DNA from: an uncultured Pelagibacteraceae bacterium
GTDB lineage: Bacteria; Pseudomonadota; Alphaproteobacteria; Pelagibacterales; Pelagibacteraceae
DNA: 43,221 bases
Assembly (NCBI GenBank): GCA_902522225.1
Contig: CABYUS010000008.1
Span: forward strand, 1 to 43,221
Direction: 5' to 3'
Below, piece by piece: positions 1 to 7,992 of this stretch; position 1 is the first letter of the stretch; every line of letters starts with the position of its first letter. Below the pieces are notes generated by a model. It worked only from the letters and a program-made list of their open reading frames with translations, had not been told where the DNA came from and made no database searches. A program made the translations under genes and the position numbers.

Positions 1-99
1 TTTCCAACCAAATTTTGCTAAGTGATATGCAACAGAACATCCAATTACCCCTCCCCCAATTACAACAACCTTGCAACTGTTAGGTAATTTTTTGATCAT
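1..99 (-). CDS. FAD-dependent oxidoreductase, N-terminal fragment
   Basis: Only the first 33 codons are in the window; the gene continues past the left edge. The visible residues hold a Rossmann dinucleotide-binding motif (VVVIGGGVIGCSVAYHLAKFG) close to the N-terminus. This pattern is typical of the DAO family, especially the dimethylglycine/sarcosine dehydrogenase type. Its ATG overlaps the stop of the upstream SET-domain gene by one base (TAATG), so it is the last visible member of the leftward aminotransferase-ald-SET operon. The substrate cannot be told from this fragment; oxidation of a methylated amine or amino acid is a guess from the family. Confidence 0.75.
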   Translation of the reverse strand, partial: MIKKLPNSCKVVVIGGGVIGCSVAYHLAKFGWK

Positions 100-530
100 T
101 AAATCATTTGAATTCCTACGCCTGTCTTTGGATAGGTATATAAATTATAATTAGCGGCTAGTTCTTCGCCAGCTTTAATTTTTCTAATAGTTACCATATA
201 CATGAACCTCGCATAAGTCGTTGGGTACATATCTTCCTTTGAGCCCTCAATATTTACCACCTCACTTTTGTCATCTGGCATTGGAGCTGGATCACCAAAT
301 TTTAAAGTTGGAAGTTTATTGGTAATCATTCTTCTAACATTTGGTGTATCTGAGTGATTGTAAAATCCACCTAGTGGAGTTCTTAAGTAATTATTTTCAA
401 ATCTTTCGTCTAATATGTGTGTGAGTCCGATGAAAGTATTTTCTGGAATATCTTCTGTCGCGTAAAGTCCTAGTCCTTCAATTGGAGATCTTTTGATTGT
501 CACCCCGTCTGGTAATGGTCTATAACTCAT
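99..530 (-). CDS. SET domain-containing protein
   Basis: This 143-residue protein consists of little more than a SET domain, the fold of lysine methyltransferases that use S-adenosylmethionine. An early GLGLYATEDIPENTFIG stretch matches the start of SET domains. GGFYNHSDTPNV supplies the conserved NHS motif, and GEELAANYNLYTYP matches the C-terminal GEEL..dY motif. There is no clear post-SET cysteine cluster, as in many bacterial SET proteins. It lies 15 bases after alanine dehydrogenase and overlaps the following FAD oxidoreductase by one base, so co-expression is likely. Its target is unknown; a lysine on a protein encoded nearby is possible but unproven. Confidence 0.85.
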   Translation of the reverse strand: MSYRPLPDGVTIKRSPIEGLGLYATEDIPENTFIGLTHILDERFENNYLRTPLGGFYNHSDTPNVRRMITNKLPTLKFGDPAPMPDDKSEVVNIEGSKEDMYPTTYARFMYMVTIRKIKAGEELAANYNLYTYPKTGVGIQMI

Positions 531-545
531 AAATTAAATTCCGCT

Positions 546-1661
546 TTAATTAATTATTTTTTCAGGAGAAACATAACTGTGGCCAAATACATTTGCAACT
601 GCTTTATATGTAACACTTCCTTTATGAACATTGAGGCCGGCGAGGAAGTGTGGATCATCTCTTAATGCTTTTATATAGCCATCTTTTGCAAGTTTTGAGA
701 GAAAAGGAAGTGTAGCTTTGTTTAGCGCTAGAGTTGATGTTCTTGGTACTCCCCCTGGCATATTTGCTACACAATAATGAACAACATCATCTACTATATA
801 TGTTGGTTCAGCATGAGTAGTAGGTTTGCTAGTTTCAACACATCCACCTTGATCTATGGCCACATCAACAATTACTGATCCTCTTTTCATTTTTTTTAAC
901 ATATCTTTAGTAACTAACTTTGGAGCTTCTGCTCCAGGAATTAAAACTCCACCGACTAATAAATCACAATCAGAAATTAATTTTTCTAAATCTATTTTAT
1001 CACTATGTTCTGGAATAATTTTATCTCCGAACATTTCGCTTAATTGTTTAAGTCTTGCTTCTGATTTGTCAACAATATGAACTTTTGCTTTCATACCAGT
1101 TGCAATAATGGCTGCATTTTCTCCAACAACACCTCCACCTAATATAACAACGTTTCCAGGTTCAACTCCAGGAGCACCTCCTAGCAATAGACCTCTACCT
1201 TTCTGGTTTTTCTCTAAACAATGAGCACCTGCTTGTACTGACATTCTTCCTGCAACAGCACTCATTGGTGCAAGCAATGGAAGTCTTCCATTATTATCTG
1301 TAACTGTTTCATAAGCTATACATACTGATTTAGTATTTATTAAACCTTGTGTTAATTCTTTTGCAGCAGCGAGATGAAGATAAGTAAATACAATCTGATT
1401 TTCTCTAATCATTTTAACTTCATTTGAAAGAGGTTCTTTTACTTTTACTATTATATCAGCATCATTAAAAATATCAGATGCGCTATCTATTATTTTAGCA
1501 CCCGCACTTTTATACTGCTCATTATAAAAACCAGCTTCATAACCGCCATTATTTTCAACTAAAACTTCATGTCCGTCTGATACTAAAACTTTAACACTCT
1601 CTGGTGTTAATCCTATTCTATTCTCTTGGGGTTTAATTTCTTTTGGGATACCAATTTTCAT
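546..1661 (-). CDS. ald: alanine dehydrogenase
   Basis: Catalyses NAD-dependent interconversion of L-alanine and pyruvate plus ammonium in the cytoplasm. The 371-residue length is standard. The N-terminus (MKIGIPKEIKPQENRIGLTP) is the AlaDH/PNT signature. The substrate region carries VKVKEPL and the YLHLAAAKELT histidine, and the NAD-binding glycine motif is VILGGGVVGENAA. The gene starts 9 bases after the aminotransferase stop. With a taurine:pyruvate aminotransferase, Ald regenerates pyruvate from the alanine formed and releases ammonium, which is an established pairing in taurine catabolism. The family call is firm; the taurine role rests on context. Confidence 0.95.
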   Translation of the reverse strand: MKIGIPKEIKPQENRIGLTPESVKVLVSDGHEVLVENNGGYEAGFYNEQYKSAGAKIIDSASDIFNDADIIVKVKEPLSNEVKMIRENQIVFTYLHLAAAKELTQGLINTKSVCIAYETVTDNNGRLPLLAPMSAVAGRMSVQAGAHCLEKNQKGRGLLLGGAPGVEPGNVVILGGGVVGENAAIIATGMKAKVHIVDKSEARLKQLSEMFGDKIIPEHSDKIDLEKLISDCDLLVGGVLIPGAEAPKLVTKDMLKKMKRGSVIVDVAIDQGGCVETSKPTTHAEPTYIVDDVVHYCVANMPGGVPRTSTLALNKATLPFLSKLAKDGYIKALRDDPHFLAGLNVHKGSVTYKAVANVFGHSYVSPEKIIN

Positions 1662-1670
1662 ATATGAAAA

Positions 1671-3014
1671 TTAATTTTTTTTACTTTTGCTATAATTCGT
1701 AATTCCAGTTCTTAATTTTTCTATGATCTCATCAATATGCTTTTTCTCGCATATAAACATCGGTGCAATTATTAATGCATCACCTGTAGCTTTAAAATTT
1801 ACTCCTGCTTCATAACAATGTTTAAAGGTTTCTAGACCAGCTTTTCCTGGTCTTGTATCTTTTCTAATATCGATACCACCCATCATTCCATATCCTCTAA
1901 TATTTTCCACGACATCTATATCTTTTAGTGAAAATAAACCTTCTTGAAAATAAGGTGCTAAATCTTTTGCTCTATTAAAGATATCTTCTTTTTCAAATAT
2001 ATCCTGAACTGCTAATGCTGCTGCTACAGATATTGGAATTCCTGAGTAAGTATAACCATGAAATAGTTCAACAGCTCCTTTAGGAGAAGCATCTAATATT
2101 GTATCATAAATTTCTTCTTTGCATGCAACTACTCCAAACGGAACAATTCCATTTGTGGTAGCTTTAGCCATAGTAATAATATCAGGAGTTACACCAAACT
2201 CTTGAGCTCCAAAAGCAGAACCTGTTCTACCCCAACCTGTTATTACTTCATCAAATATTAAAAGAATATTATGTTGATCACAAAGCTCTCTTAATCTTTG
2301 TAGGTAACCAACTGGAGGAACTAAAGTTCCAGTAGATCCAGCGATAGGCTCAACTATACATGCAGCAATATTTTCAGATCCAAAATTTGTACAAATTCTT
2401 TCAAGATCATTAGCAATTTCCATTCCTGTTTCAGGTTGGCCTGAAATAAATTTGTGATCATCTAAATGTGTGTGTCTCATATGTACTACACCAGGCATTA
2501 ATACACTTGCGTAAGTTTTAACATTATTTATCATGCCTCCAACTGATGTAGCTCCAATGTTCATTCCATGATAAGCTCGTTCTCTTCCAACAAATCTAAA
2601 TCTTTGACCTTCTCCTCGAGCTTTATGATATGCAACACTAATTTTAATAGCAGTCTCAACTGCAGTTGAACCACATATTGTATAAAAAATTCTATTTAAG
2701 TTTCCTGGAGTGTGTTTAGCAATTCTTGTAGCTAATTCGAATGATCCACCAAAACCCTGTTGAAAGGGTTGGGCGTAATCTAAAGTTTTTAGTTGATTTG
2801 TAATTGCATCAATGATTTCTATTCTTCCATGACCTAGAGGATTACAAAATAATCCAGAACTTGCATCGATTTGAGTTTGGCCTTCATGATTTTTTAAATA
2901 GACACCTTTGGCGCTTGTTATTAATCTTGGTCTTTCTTTAAAGTCTCTATTCGAAGTAAACGGCATCCAATGCTCGTTTAGAGAATTTGGCATTGATGTT
3001 TTTTCTGAACTCAT
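1671..3014 (-). CDS. tpa: class III aminotransferase, probable taurine:pyruvate aminotransferase
   Basis: A 447-residue PLP-dependent class III (omega) aminotransferase. Visible elements are GSTAVETAIKIS for phosphate binding, ERAYHGMN, the cofactor-contacting IFDEVITGWGRTG, and MAKATTNG with the likely Schiff-base Lys284. Family members act on omega-amino donors such as taurine, beta-alanine, putrescine or GABA with pyruvate as acceptor. Placement head-to-head with the taurine transporter and directly upstream of alanine dehydrogenase favours taurine, giving sulfoacetaldehyde and alanine. Substrate cannot be proven from sequence, and other omega-amino acids remain possible. It is the first gene of the leftward operon. 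Confidence 0.8.
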   Translation of the reverse strand: MSSEKTSMPNSLNEHWMPFTSNRDFKERPRLITSAKGVYLKNHEGQTQIDASSGLFCNPLGHGRIEIIDAITNQLKTLDYAQPFQQGFGGSFELATRIAKHTPGNLNRIFYTICGSTAVETAIKISVAYHKARGEGQRFRFVGRERAYHGMNIGATSVGGMINNVKTYASVLMPGVVHMRHTHLDDHKFISGQPETGMEIANDLERICTNFGSENIAACIVEPIAGSTGTLVPPVGYLQRLRELCDQHNILLIFDEVITGWGRTGSAFGAQEFGVTPDIITMAKATTNGIVPFGVVACKEEIYDTILDASPKGAVELFHGYTYSGIPISVAAALAVQDIFEKEDIFNRAKDLAPYFQEGLFSLKDIDVVENIRGYGMMGGIDIRKDTRPGKAGLETFKHCYEAGVNFKATGDALIIAPMFICEKKHIDEIIEKLRTGITNYSKSKKN

Positions 3015-3049
3015 AATTTTAAATGTTAATAAAAGATTAGTAGACTAAA

Positions 3050-3077
3050 TTTATAATTTTAACTAGAAAATTATAAA
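3050..3077. repeat. perfect 11-base inverted repeat, possible operator
   Basis: The arms TTTATAATTTT and AAAATTATAAA flank a six-base spacer (AACTAG) in the tpa-tauA intergenic region, 36 bases upstream of the tpa start codon. It has no following T-run on the plus strand that would make it a convincing terminator. The arms are pure A/T, so chance symmetry is more likely than in balanced DNA. An operator is an inference. Confidence 0.4.
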
Positions 3078-3099
3078 TTGATGAGTAAGACAAAACATC

Positions 3100-3114
3100 A
3101 CAACTATTAGTTGT
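3100..3114. repeat. short inverted repeat in the tauA upstream region
   Basis: ACAACT-ATT-AGTTGT is a 15-base near-palindrome about 100 bases upstream of the tauA start. Its length and symmetry suit a dimeric regulator, but only one copy is seen, so this is weak evidence for an operator. Confidence 0.3.
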
Positions 3115-3216
3115 ATTTAAAAATTAATCATATCCGTTATGAGCTTTTCATCATTTACATAACAATAAATTTAAACTTTAATAAGTACAATTAAATTTAA
3201 TTAACAAGGGGAATAA

Positions 3217-4158
3217 ATGAAAAAAACATTGAGATTCATTCTTGGATTACTTGTTGCTTTTAACTTAAGCATGTCAGTTGCTAATGCTGCTGCGAACGAA
3301 GTTAGAGTTGCATATTTCTTAGAATGGCCAAGTCCAAACCTAGAGGATATGCAAAAGAAAAATTTTGAAAAAGCTCTTGGTGTTCCTGTAAAATGGACAA
3401 ACTTTACAAATGGTGGAGCAATGACTGATGCAATGCTTGCTGGAGATATTGATATATCTTATTCACAAGGTCTAGTTCCATTTATAAACGCTGTAAAATC
3501 AAAAGCGCCTATTAAATTAGTTGATATTGCTATGGAATACGGAATGGGAGGAACAACTTGTGTTACCTCTAATGCATCCGGAATTACTAAAGCAAACGCA
3601 TCTGAATTAGAAGGTAAAAAAGTTGCTGTTCCACTTGGAACAATGGCTGAGTATGTATTTGATGAAAGTATGAAGGTTGTCGGAGCTGATAGAAGTAAAA
3701 TGGATATAATTCAAATGGATCCTGAAGAAGGTGCTGCTGCATTAGTTAGTGGTGATGTTGTAATGGCATGTTTATTTGGTGGAAATTCTATTAAAGCTGC
3801 AGTTGCTATTGGATCAAGACTTTTAACAGTTCAAGAAGCAAGAGATGCAGGTATCTTAGGAATAGATATCACGTCTGTAACAGATAAATTTATGAAAGAA
3901 AATCCTGGTATGCTAAGAACTTTTGTAGAAGTAACACATGAAGCAAATGCAAGATATAGAGCTGGAAAAAGTGATATGAATTCTATGTCAAAAGCTTCTG
4001 AAATGGCAGTTGGTGATATGAAAGAAACTTTAAGTGGATTTAAATTTCTAACACCTGCTGAAACAAAAGCATCTATGGAAAGTGGTAACTTAGACGGGTT
4101 CCTAAAAGGAATGGGCACGCCTAATGGTGCTGTAGATACTAGTTTTTTACCTTTATAA
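3217..4158 (+). CDS. tauA: taurine ABC transporter, periplasmic binding protein
   Basis: A 313-residue SsuA/TauA-type solute-binding protein. It has a clear signal peptide with basic MKKTLR, a hydrophobic core and probable cleavage near VANA/AA. The mature start EVRVAYFLEWPSPN fits the family, and an internal segment ELEGKKVAVPLGT matches the NMT1/THI5-like fold used for sulfonates. It captures substrate in the periplasm for TauBC. A good ribosome-binding site (AAGGGG) precedes the ATG. A terminator-like hairpin follows, suggesting higher expression than the rest of the transporter. Taurine specificity is supported by the divergent tpa-ald genes; another sulfonate is possible. Confidence 0.88.
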   Translation: MKKTLRFILGLLVAFNLSMSVANAAANEVRVAYFLEWPSPNLEDMQKKNFEKALGVPVKWTNFTNGGAMTDAMLAGDIDISYSQGLVPFINAVKSKAPIKLVDIAMEYGMGGTTCVTSNASGITKANASELEGKKVAVPLGTMAEYVFDESMKVVGADRSKMDIIQMDPEEGAAALVSGDVVMACLFGGNSIKAAVAIGSRLLTVQEARDAGILGIDITSVTDKFMKENPGMLRTFVEVTHEANARYRAGKSDMNSMSKASEMAVGDMKETLSGFKFLTPAETKASMESGNLDGFLKGMGTPNGAVDTSFLPL

Positions 4159-4177
4159 TTTAGGTATTAAAATATTT

Positions 4178-4215
4178 AATAGGCGCCAGTTTATTTAATT
4201 GGTGCCTATTTTTTT
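4178..4215 (+). terminator. hairpin plus T-run between tauA and tauB
   Basis: The arms AATAGGCGCCA (4178-4188) and TGGTGCCTATT (4200-4210) pair over eleven positions with one G-U pair around an 11-base loop. At least seven consecutive T residues overlap and follow the second arm. This is a good intrinsic terminator or attenuator just after tauA. It would let abundant tauA transcript stop while some read-through supplies tauB-tauC. Confidence 0.8.
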
Positions 4216-4240
4216 GTAAATAATCTTATATAATTTTCAT

Positions 4241-5038
4241 ATGACAGATTTAATTTCCCAAGATTTGAATATGATTTTTAAAACTCCTAAGGGTGAAACT
4301 GTCCATGCCTTAAAGGATTTAAATTTTACATTAAAAAAAGGAGAACTTCTAACAGTTCTTGGTCCATCAGGTTGTGGTAAAACTACTCTTTTAAATATAG
4401 CTGCTGGTTTCATTAAACCTACATCTGGAAATCTTATTTTAAACAATAAAGAAATAGATGGACCCGGTGTTGAACGTGGAATGGTTTTTCAACAAGGTGC
4501 TTTATTTGAATGGCTAACAGTAGCTGAGAATGTGAACTTTGGGTTAAGAATGAAAAAAAAAGATCCTGCTGAAACTCAAAGAAAGGTTGACGAATGGTTA
4601 GATATTGTGGGGCTTAAAGGATTTGGAAACACTCCAACATATCAATTATCAGGTGGTATGCAGCAAAGAGTTGCGCTTGCGAGATGTTTAATAAATGACC
4701 CTGATTTAATATTAATGGATGAACCGCTTGGAGCTTTAGATGCTTTAACTAGAGAAAAAATGCAGTCTTTAGTATTAAAAATTTGGAAAGAAACTGGAAA
4801 AACTATAATTTTAATTACTCACTCTGTTGAAGAAGCATTGCTTCTAGGTGAAAGATTATATGTTATGGCACCAAGACCAGGTAGAATTCATAAAGAATAT
4901 CATCTTCCTTTTGCATCTATGGGATTAACAGATGATTTAAGGGAAATTAAAAAAAATAAAGAGTTTTCAGAAAAAAGAGAAGAAATTCTTACAATGATTT
5001 GGAACATGGAAGAAGAAATTATGGGTAAAGATATTTAA
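4241..5038 (+). CDS. tauB: taurine ABC transporter, ATPase subunit
   Basis: A 265-residue cytoplasmic ATPase of the nitrate/sulfonate/taurine importer family. Walker A is GPSGCGKTT, the Q-loop lies in GMVFQQGALFEW, the ABC signature is LSGGMQQRVALARCL, Walker B is LILMDEPLGALD, and the H-loop is ILITHSVEEAL. It energises uptake with TauA and the permease. Its stop codon is directly followed by the tauC ATG with no gap, so expression is likely coupled. Transporter class is certain; the substrate comes from context. Confidence 0.92.
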   Translation: MTDLISQDLNMIFKTPKGETVHALKDLNFTLKKGELLTVLGPSGCGKTTLLNIAAGFIKPTSGNLILNNKEIDGPGVERGMVFQQGALFEWLTVAENVNFGLRMKKKDPAETQRKVDEWLDIVGLKGFGNTPTYQLSGGMQQRVALARCLINDPDLILMDEPLGALDALTREKMQSLVLKIWKETGKTIILITHSVEEALLLGERLYVMAPRPGRIHKEYHLPFASMGLTDDLREIKKNKEFSEKREEILTMIWNMEEEIMGKDI

Positions 5039-6949
5039 ATGTTCACACAAATTGTAACTTTCTTAATATTTTTTGCAGTAATTGGATGTATTTTATATGG
5101 CAGAAGACTAATTAAAACTGAAAAGGTTGATGCAGTTTTTGGAAATCCTGAAAGATCAAAAGGTGGAACACATTGGATAATTGTTGGTAGTAGTTTCCTT
5201 TTACTTGTATGGCTATATTACTCTTGGGATATAGCAAAAGCTTTTTATCCAAAATCAGCAAATGAATTGTGCCAAGTCGCAAAAGTAAATGAATCTTTAT
5301 TGGGGCTTAAATATCAATTTCCAATTGTTGAGAGAGAATTTAAAAGTACATCAATTATCAAAAAGGAAAATAAGAACTTGTTATTACTTTATAATGAGAT
5401 TCAAAACTCAGAAGAAATAAATCCAGAAGAGAAATTAGTATTATCTAAATTTTTAAACGACACAAATAAATTAATTCCATTATTAACTAATGAAAATTTA
5501 ATAGAAACAAAAACTAAAATAAAAATAGACGAAATAACAAATAAAATAAAAATTCTATCAGCAAAATTTAAGGATCCGAACTATCCAAATGAAACTGAAG
5601 AGTCGAAAAGTGAAAGACTTAAAGCCATTCAGGAACAAGGTGGATGGGGATCATCAGGGACTGCAATAGAAAATACTGTAGAAGTTCCTTTAGTGCCAGA
5701 AACATCAAGAGGTTTAAAATTTGATGCGGCTGCAAAAGAATTAAAATTAATTAATGATGAATTTTTTAAATTAAGAAACCATAACCCTCAATTCAAAAAT
5801 AATATTCAAAAGATTAAGGAACAAATAAAAATTTATAGAAATGGCTTAGAAGATACTAGAGAAGTGGCTTCAAATTATGCAAAAAATATTCTCAAAATTG
5901 CAAGAAGAATAGAGTATGCAAGTATTTATCCTCCAACAGCTTTAAATGAAATGAAAAACGCAATTATAGAGTTTGATCAAGTTCAAAAAGCTCAACAAGG
6001 TGGGCTAAGATATATTGATATATTCCTGTTTCCTGCTGGAACAATTGTTTCAAGTGGTCCGAGCTGCTCAGAGCAAGGTTCGGGTAGATGGTTGCCAAAA
6101 CCTTCTGATACACTTAATAAGTTCTCGTTAATGTTAAAACCAAGCGTTGGTTATAAAAATGTACCGCTCTTATGGTTTGAAATGATGGATGTAAGTCAAA
6201 TATTTGGTTTCTTACTTCCTGATTGGATAGCAGATGTGATGCCTGGTGAGTATCCAGTTCATACAAAAGACGGAAAGATAAAAGAAAACTTTAAGAGCAA
6301 CGTTCTAAAGTTTGTAACAGGAGAATTTAAATTATTTAAAATTCCAGTTCCTGTTGGTCATATATGGGATTCATTTCTAAGAGTGTTTCTTGGACTAGTT
6401 TTTGGAATTATTATTGGAGTACCATTAGGATTATTTATGGGGCTAAATAGATTTGCAAAAGGTTTTTTTGATCCATTAATAGAACTATATAGACCAGTTC
6501 CACCTTTGGCATGGGCTCCTCTTATAATCTCGGTTTTAGGTATTGATAATACAGGTAAAGTATTTTTATTATTTATGGTTTCATTATCTATAATGATAAT
6601 TTCTGCTAGAGCTGGTGCATCCGGAACCCAACTTTCTAAAATACATGCAGCGCACTCACTTGGAGCATCAAAAAGACAAATTTTAAGACATGTTATATTT
6701 CCAAATTCATTACCTGAAATATTAACTGGAATTAGAGTGGCAGTTGGAATGTGTTGGGGGACACTAGTTGCTGCTGAATTTTTGGCTGGAACAACAGGTA
6801 TTGGATTTGTTGAAAATGTTGCTAAAAAATACTTTCAATATGAGGTAATTTGGATAACGATCTTTATCATGGGTATGCTGGGACTATTATTCGACGTTAC
6901 ATTAAGAAAAATAATAGATAAAACTATTCCATGGCGTGGAAAAGGTTAA
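5039..6949 (+). CDS. tauC: taurine ABC transporter permease with a large N-terminal extension
   Basis: The C-terminal part (about 438-636) is a standard BPD permease domain of the TauC/SsuC type, with the EAA-like loop AAHSLGASKRQILRHVIFPN that contacts the ATPase. The first ~435 residues are extra. They comprise a membrane segment at about 2-20, a second near 47-63, a Lys/Glu-rich, probably coiled-coil region about 85-310, and a cysteine-containing stretch near SSGPSCSEQGSG before the permease domain. TauC of E. coli is about 275 residues, so this protein is more than twice as long. The extension probably lies in the periplasm and could dock TauA or sense substrate; that is inference. No frameshift is seen. 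Confidence 0.88.
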   Translation: MFTQIVTFLIFFAVIGCILYGRRLIKTEKVDAVFGNPERSKGGTHWIIVGSSFLLLVWLYYSWDIAKAFYPKSANELCQVAKVNESLLGLKYQFPIVEREFKSTSIIKKENKNLLLLYNEIQNSEEINPEEKLVLSKFLNDTNKLIPLLTNENLIETKTKIKIDEITNKIKILSAKFKDPNYPNETEESKSERLKAIQEQGGWGSSGTAIENTVEVPLVPETSRGLKFDAAAKELKLINDEFFKLRNHNPQFKNNIQKIKEQIKIYRNGLEDTREVASNYAKNILKIARRIEYASIYPPTALNEMKNAIIEFDQVQKAQQGGLRYIDIFLFPAGTIVSSGPSCSEQGSGRWLPKPSDTLNKFSLMLKPSVGYKNVPLLWFEMMDVSQIFGFLLPDWIADVMPGEYPVHTKDGKIKENFKSNVLKFVTGEFKLFKIPVPVGHIWDSFLRVFLGLVFGIIIGVPLGLFMGLNRFAKGFFDPLIELYRPVPPLAWAPLIISVLGIDNTGKVFLLFMVSLSIMIISARAGASGTQLSKIHAAHSLGASKRQILRHVIFPNSLPEILTGIRVAVGMCWGTLVAAEFLAGTTGIGFVENVAKKYFQYEVIWITIFIMGMLGLLFDVTLRKIIDKTIPWRGKG

Positions 6950-7992
6950 TAATATTTCTTTTTTTTCTCTCTCTATCAGCTGAAGCAGAGGAATTTAAAC
7001 TTGATAAATTAGTTTCATTAAATAAACCGTGGGGTTCTACATTTGTTGATAATGATCATTTGCTGGTAACTGAACAAAGTGGGTCTATTAAATTAGTTAA
7101 TATTAAAACTAAAGAAATAAATATTATTAAACATAACTTGAGATTTTTAGAATATGGGCAAGGTGGTCTCCTTGATATCATTTATCAAGATAACATTGTT
7201 TGGGTATCATACTCGGAAAATCGAGGTGATTGGAAAACAAGTACCTCAATTGCTAAAGGCGAATTTAATAATTCTGAAATAAAATTTGAAAACATCTTTC
7301 AGGCTAATCCACCGATAGATTCTGGTTATCATTTTGGATCAAGATTAGCCATTAAAGGAAAATATTTATTTGCCTCAGCTGGTGAAAGAGGTGAAGGAAT
7401 GATTGCACAAGACGCAAGTAAGCATCCAGGCAGTATTATCAGAATTAATTTAGATGGAAGTATACCAAAAGATAATCCCAAATTTTTAGATAAACCAAAG
7501 TGGCTTCCTGAAATTTATCAAATAGGAGTTAGAAATCCTCAAGGTCTAACTTTATCTCCATTTGATGATAAAATTTACATAAGTAACCACGGGGCTAAAG
7601 GTGGTGATTGGTTTGGTGAAGTTAAAAAAGGTGAAAATTATGGTTGGAAAATTTTAGGTTGGGGAGGAACTAATTACAATGGAACAAAAATTGGTCCAAA
7701 GTGGAAACCTGGTTTCACAAAGGCTATTCACTACTGGGTTCCTTCAATAGCAACCAGTGCAATTACAATTTACAAAGGAAATGAATTTAAAGAATGGAAT
7801 GGATCAGCATTGATTACTTCTTTAAAGGACATGTCTTTAAGAAAACTAGACTTTTCTGATATTGAAAATGTCAAGGAAGACGTAATATTTAAAAATCAAA
7901 TTGGACGTATAAGAGATATACAAGTCCACTCTGTAACTGGTAAAATATATTTTTTAAGTCAGGATGCTTTATGGGAAATGCAAAAGAAGTAG
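6931..7992 (+). CDS. PQQ-type glucose/sorbosone dehydrogenase-like beta-propeller protein
   Basis: A 353-residue exported protein of the soluble aldose sugar dehydrogenase (YliI/Asd-like) family. The N-terminus is hydrophobic (RLIIFLFFLSLSAEAEE) and looks like a signal peptide. Family motifs include YHFGSRLAIKG, LFASAGERGE, EIYQIGVRNPQGLTLSP and GGDWFGEVKKGENYGW. Members oxidise sugars or related alcohols in the periplasm using PQQ. I see no PQQ synthesis genes here, so the protein may use environmental PQQ or act otherwise. It overlaps tauC by 19 bases in another frame and the next dehydrogenase by 22 bases, so it is cotranscribed with the taurine transporter. Confidence 0.82.
   Translation: MAWKRLIIFLFFLSLSAEAEEFKLDKLVSLNKPWGSTFVDNDHLLVTEQSGSIKLVNIKTKEINIIKHNLRFLEYGQGGLLDIIYQDNIVWVSYSENRGDWKTSTSIAKGEFNNSEIKFENIFQANPPIDSGYHFGSRLAIKGKYLFASAGERGEGMIAQDASKHPGSIIRINLDGSIPKDNPKFLDKPKWLPEIYQIGVRNPQGLTLSPFDDKIYISNHGAKGGDWFGEVKKGENYGWKILGWGGTNYNGTKIGPKWKPGFTKAIHYWVPSIATSAITIYKGNEFKEWNGSALITSLKDMSLRKLDFSDIENVKEDVIFKNQIGRIRDIQVHSVTGKIYFLSQDALWEMQKK

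Larger units (their letters stand above)
3015..3216. promoter_or_regulatory. divergent promoter region between tpa and tauA
   Basis: This is the longest spacer in the window, about 200 bases, and must hold promoters for both the leftward tpa-ald operon and rightward tauA. It contains two inverted repeats, listed separately, and a purine-rich ribosome-binding stretch (AACAAGGGG) before tauA. I see no ORF above ten codons, no tRNA and no riboswitch that I recognise. The symmetric elements may be operators for a taurine-responsive regulator, but no regulator gene lies next to them. Confidence 0.6.
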
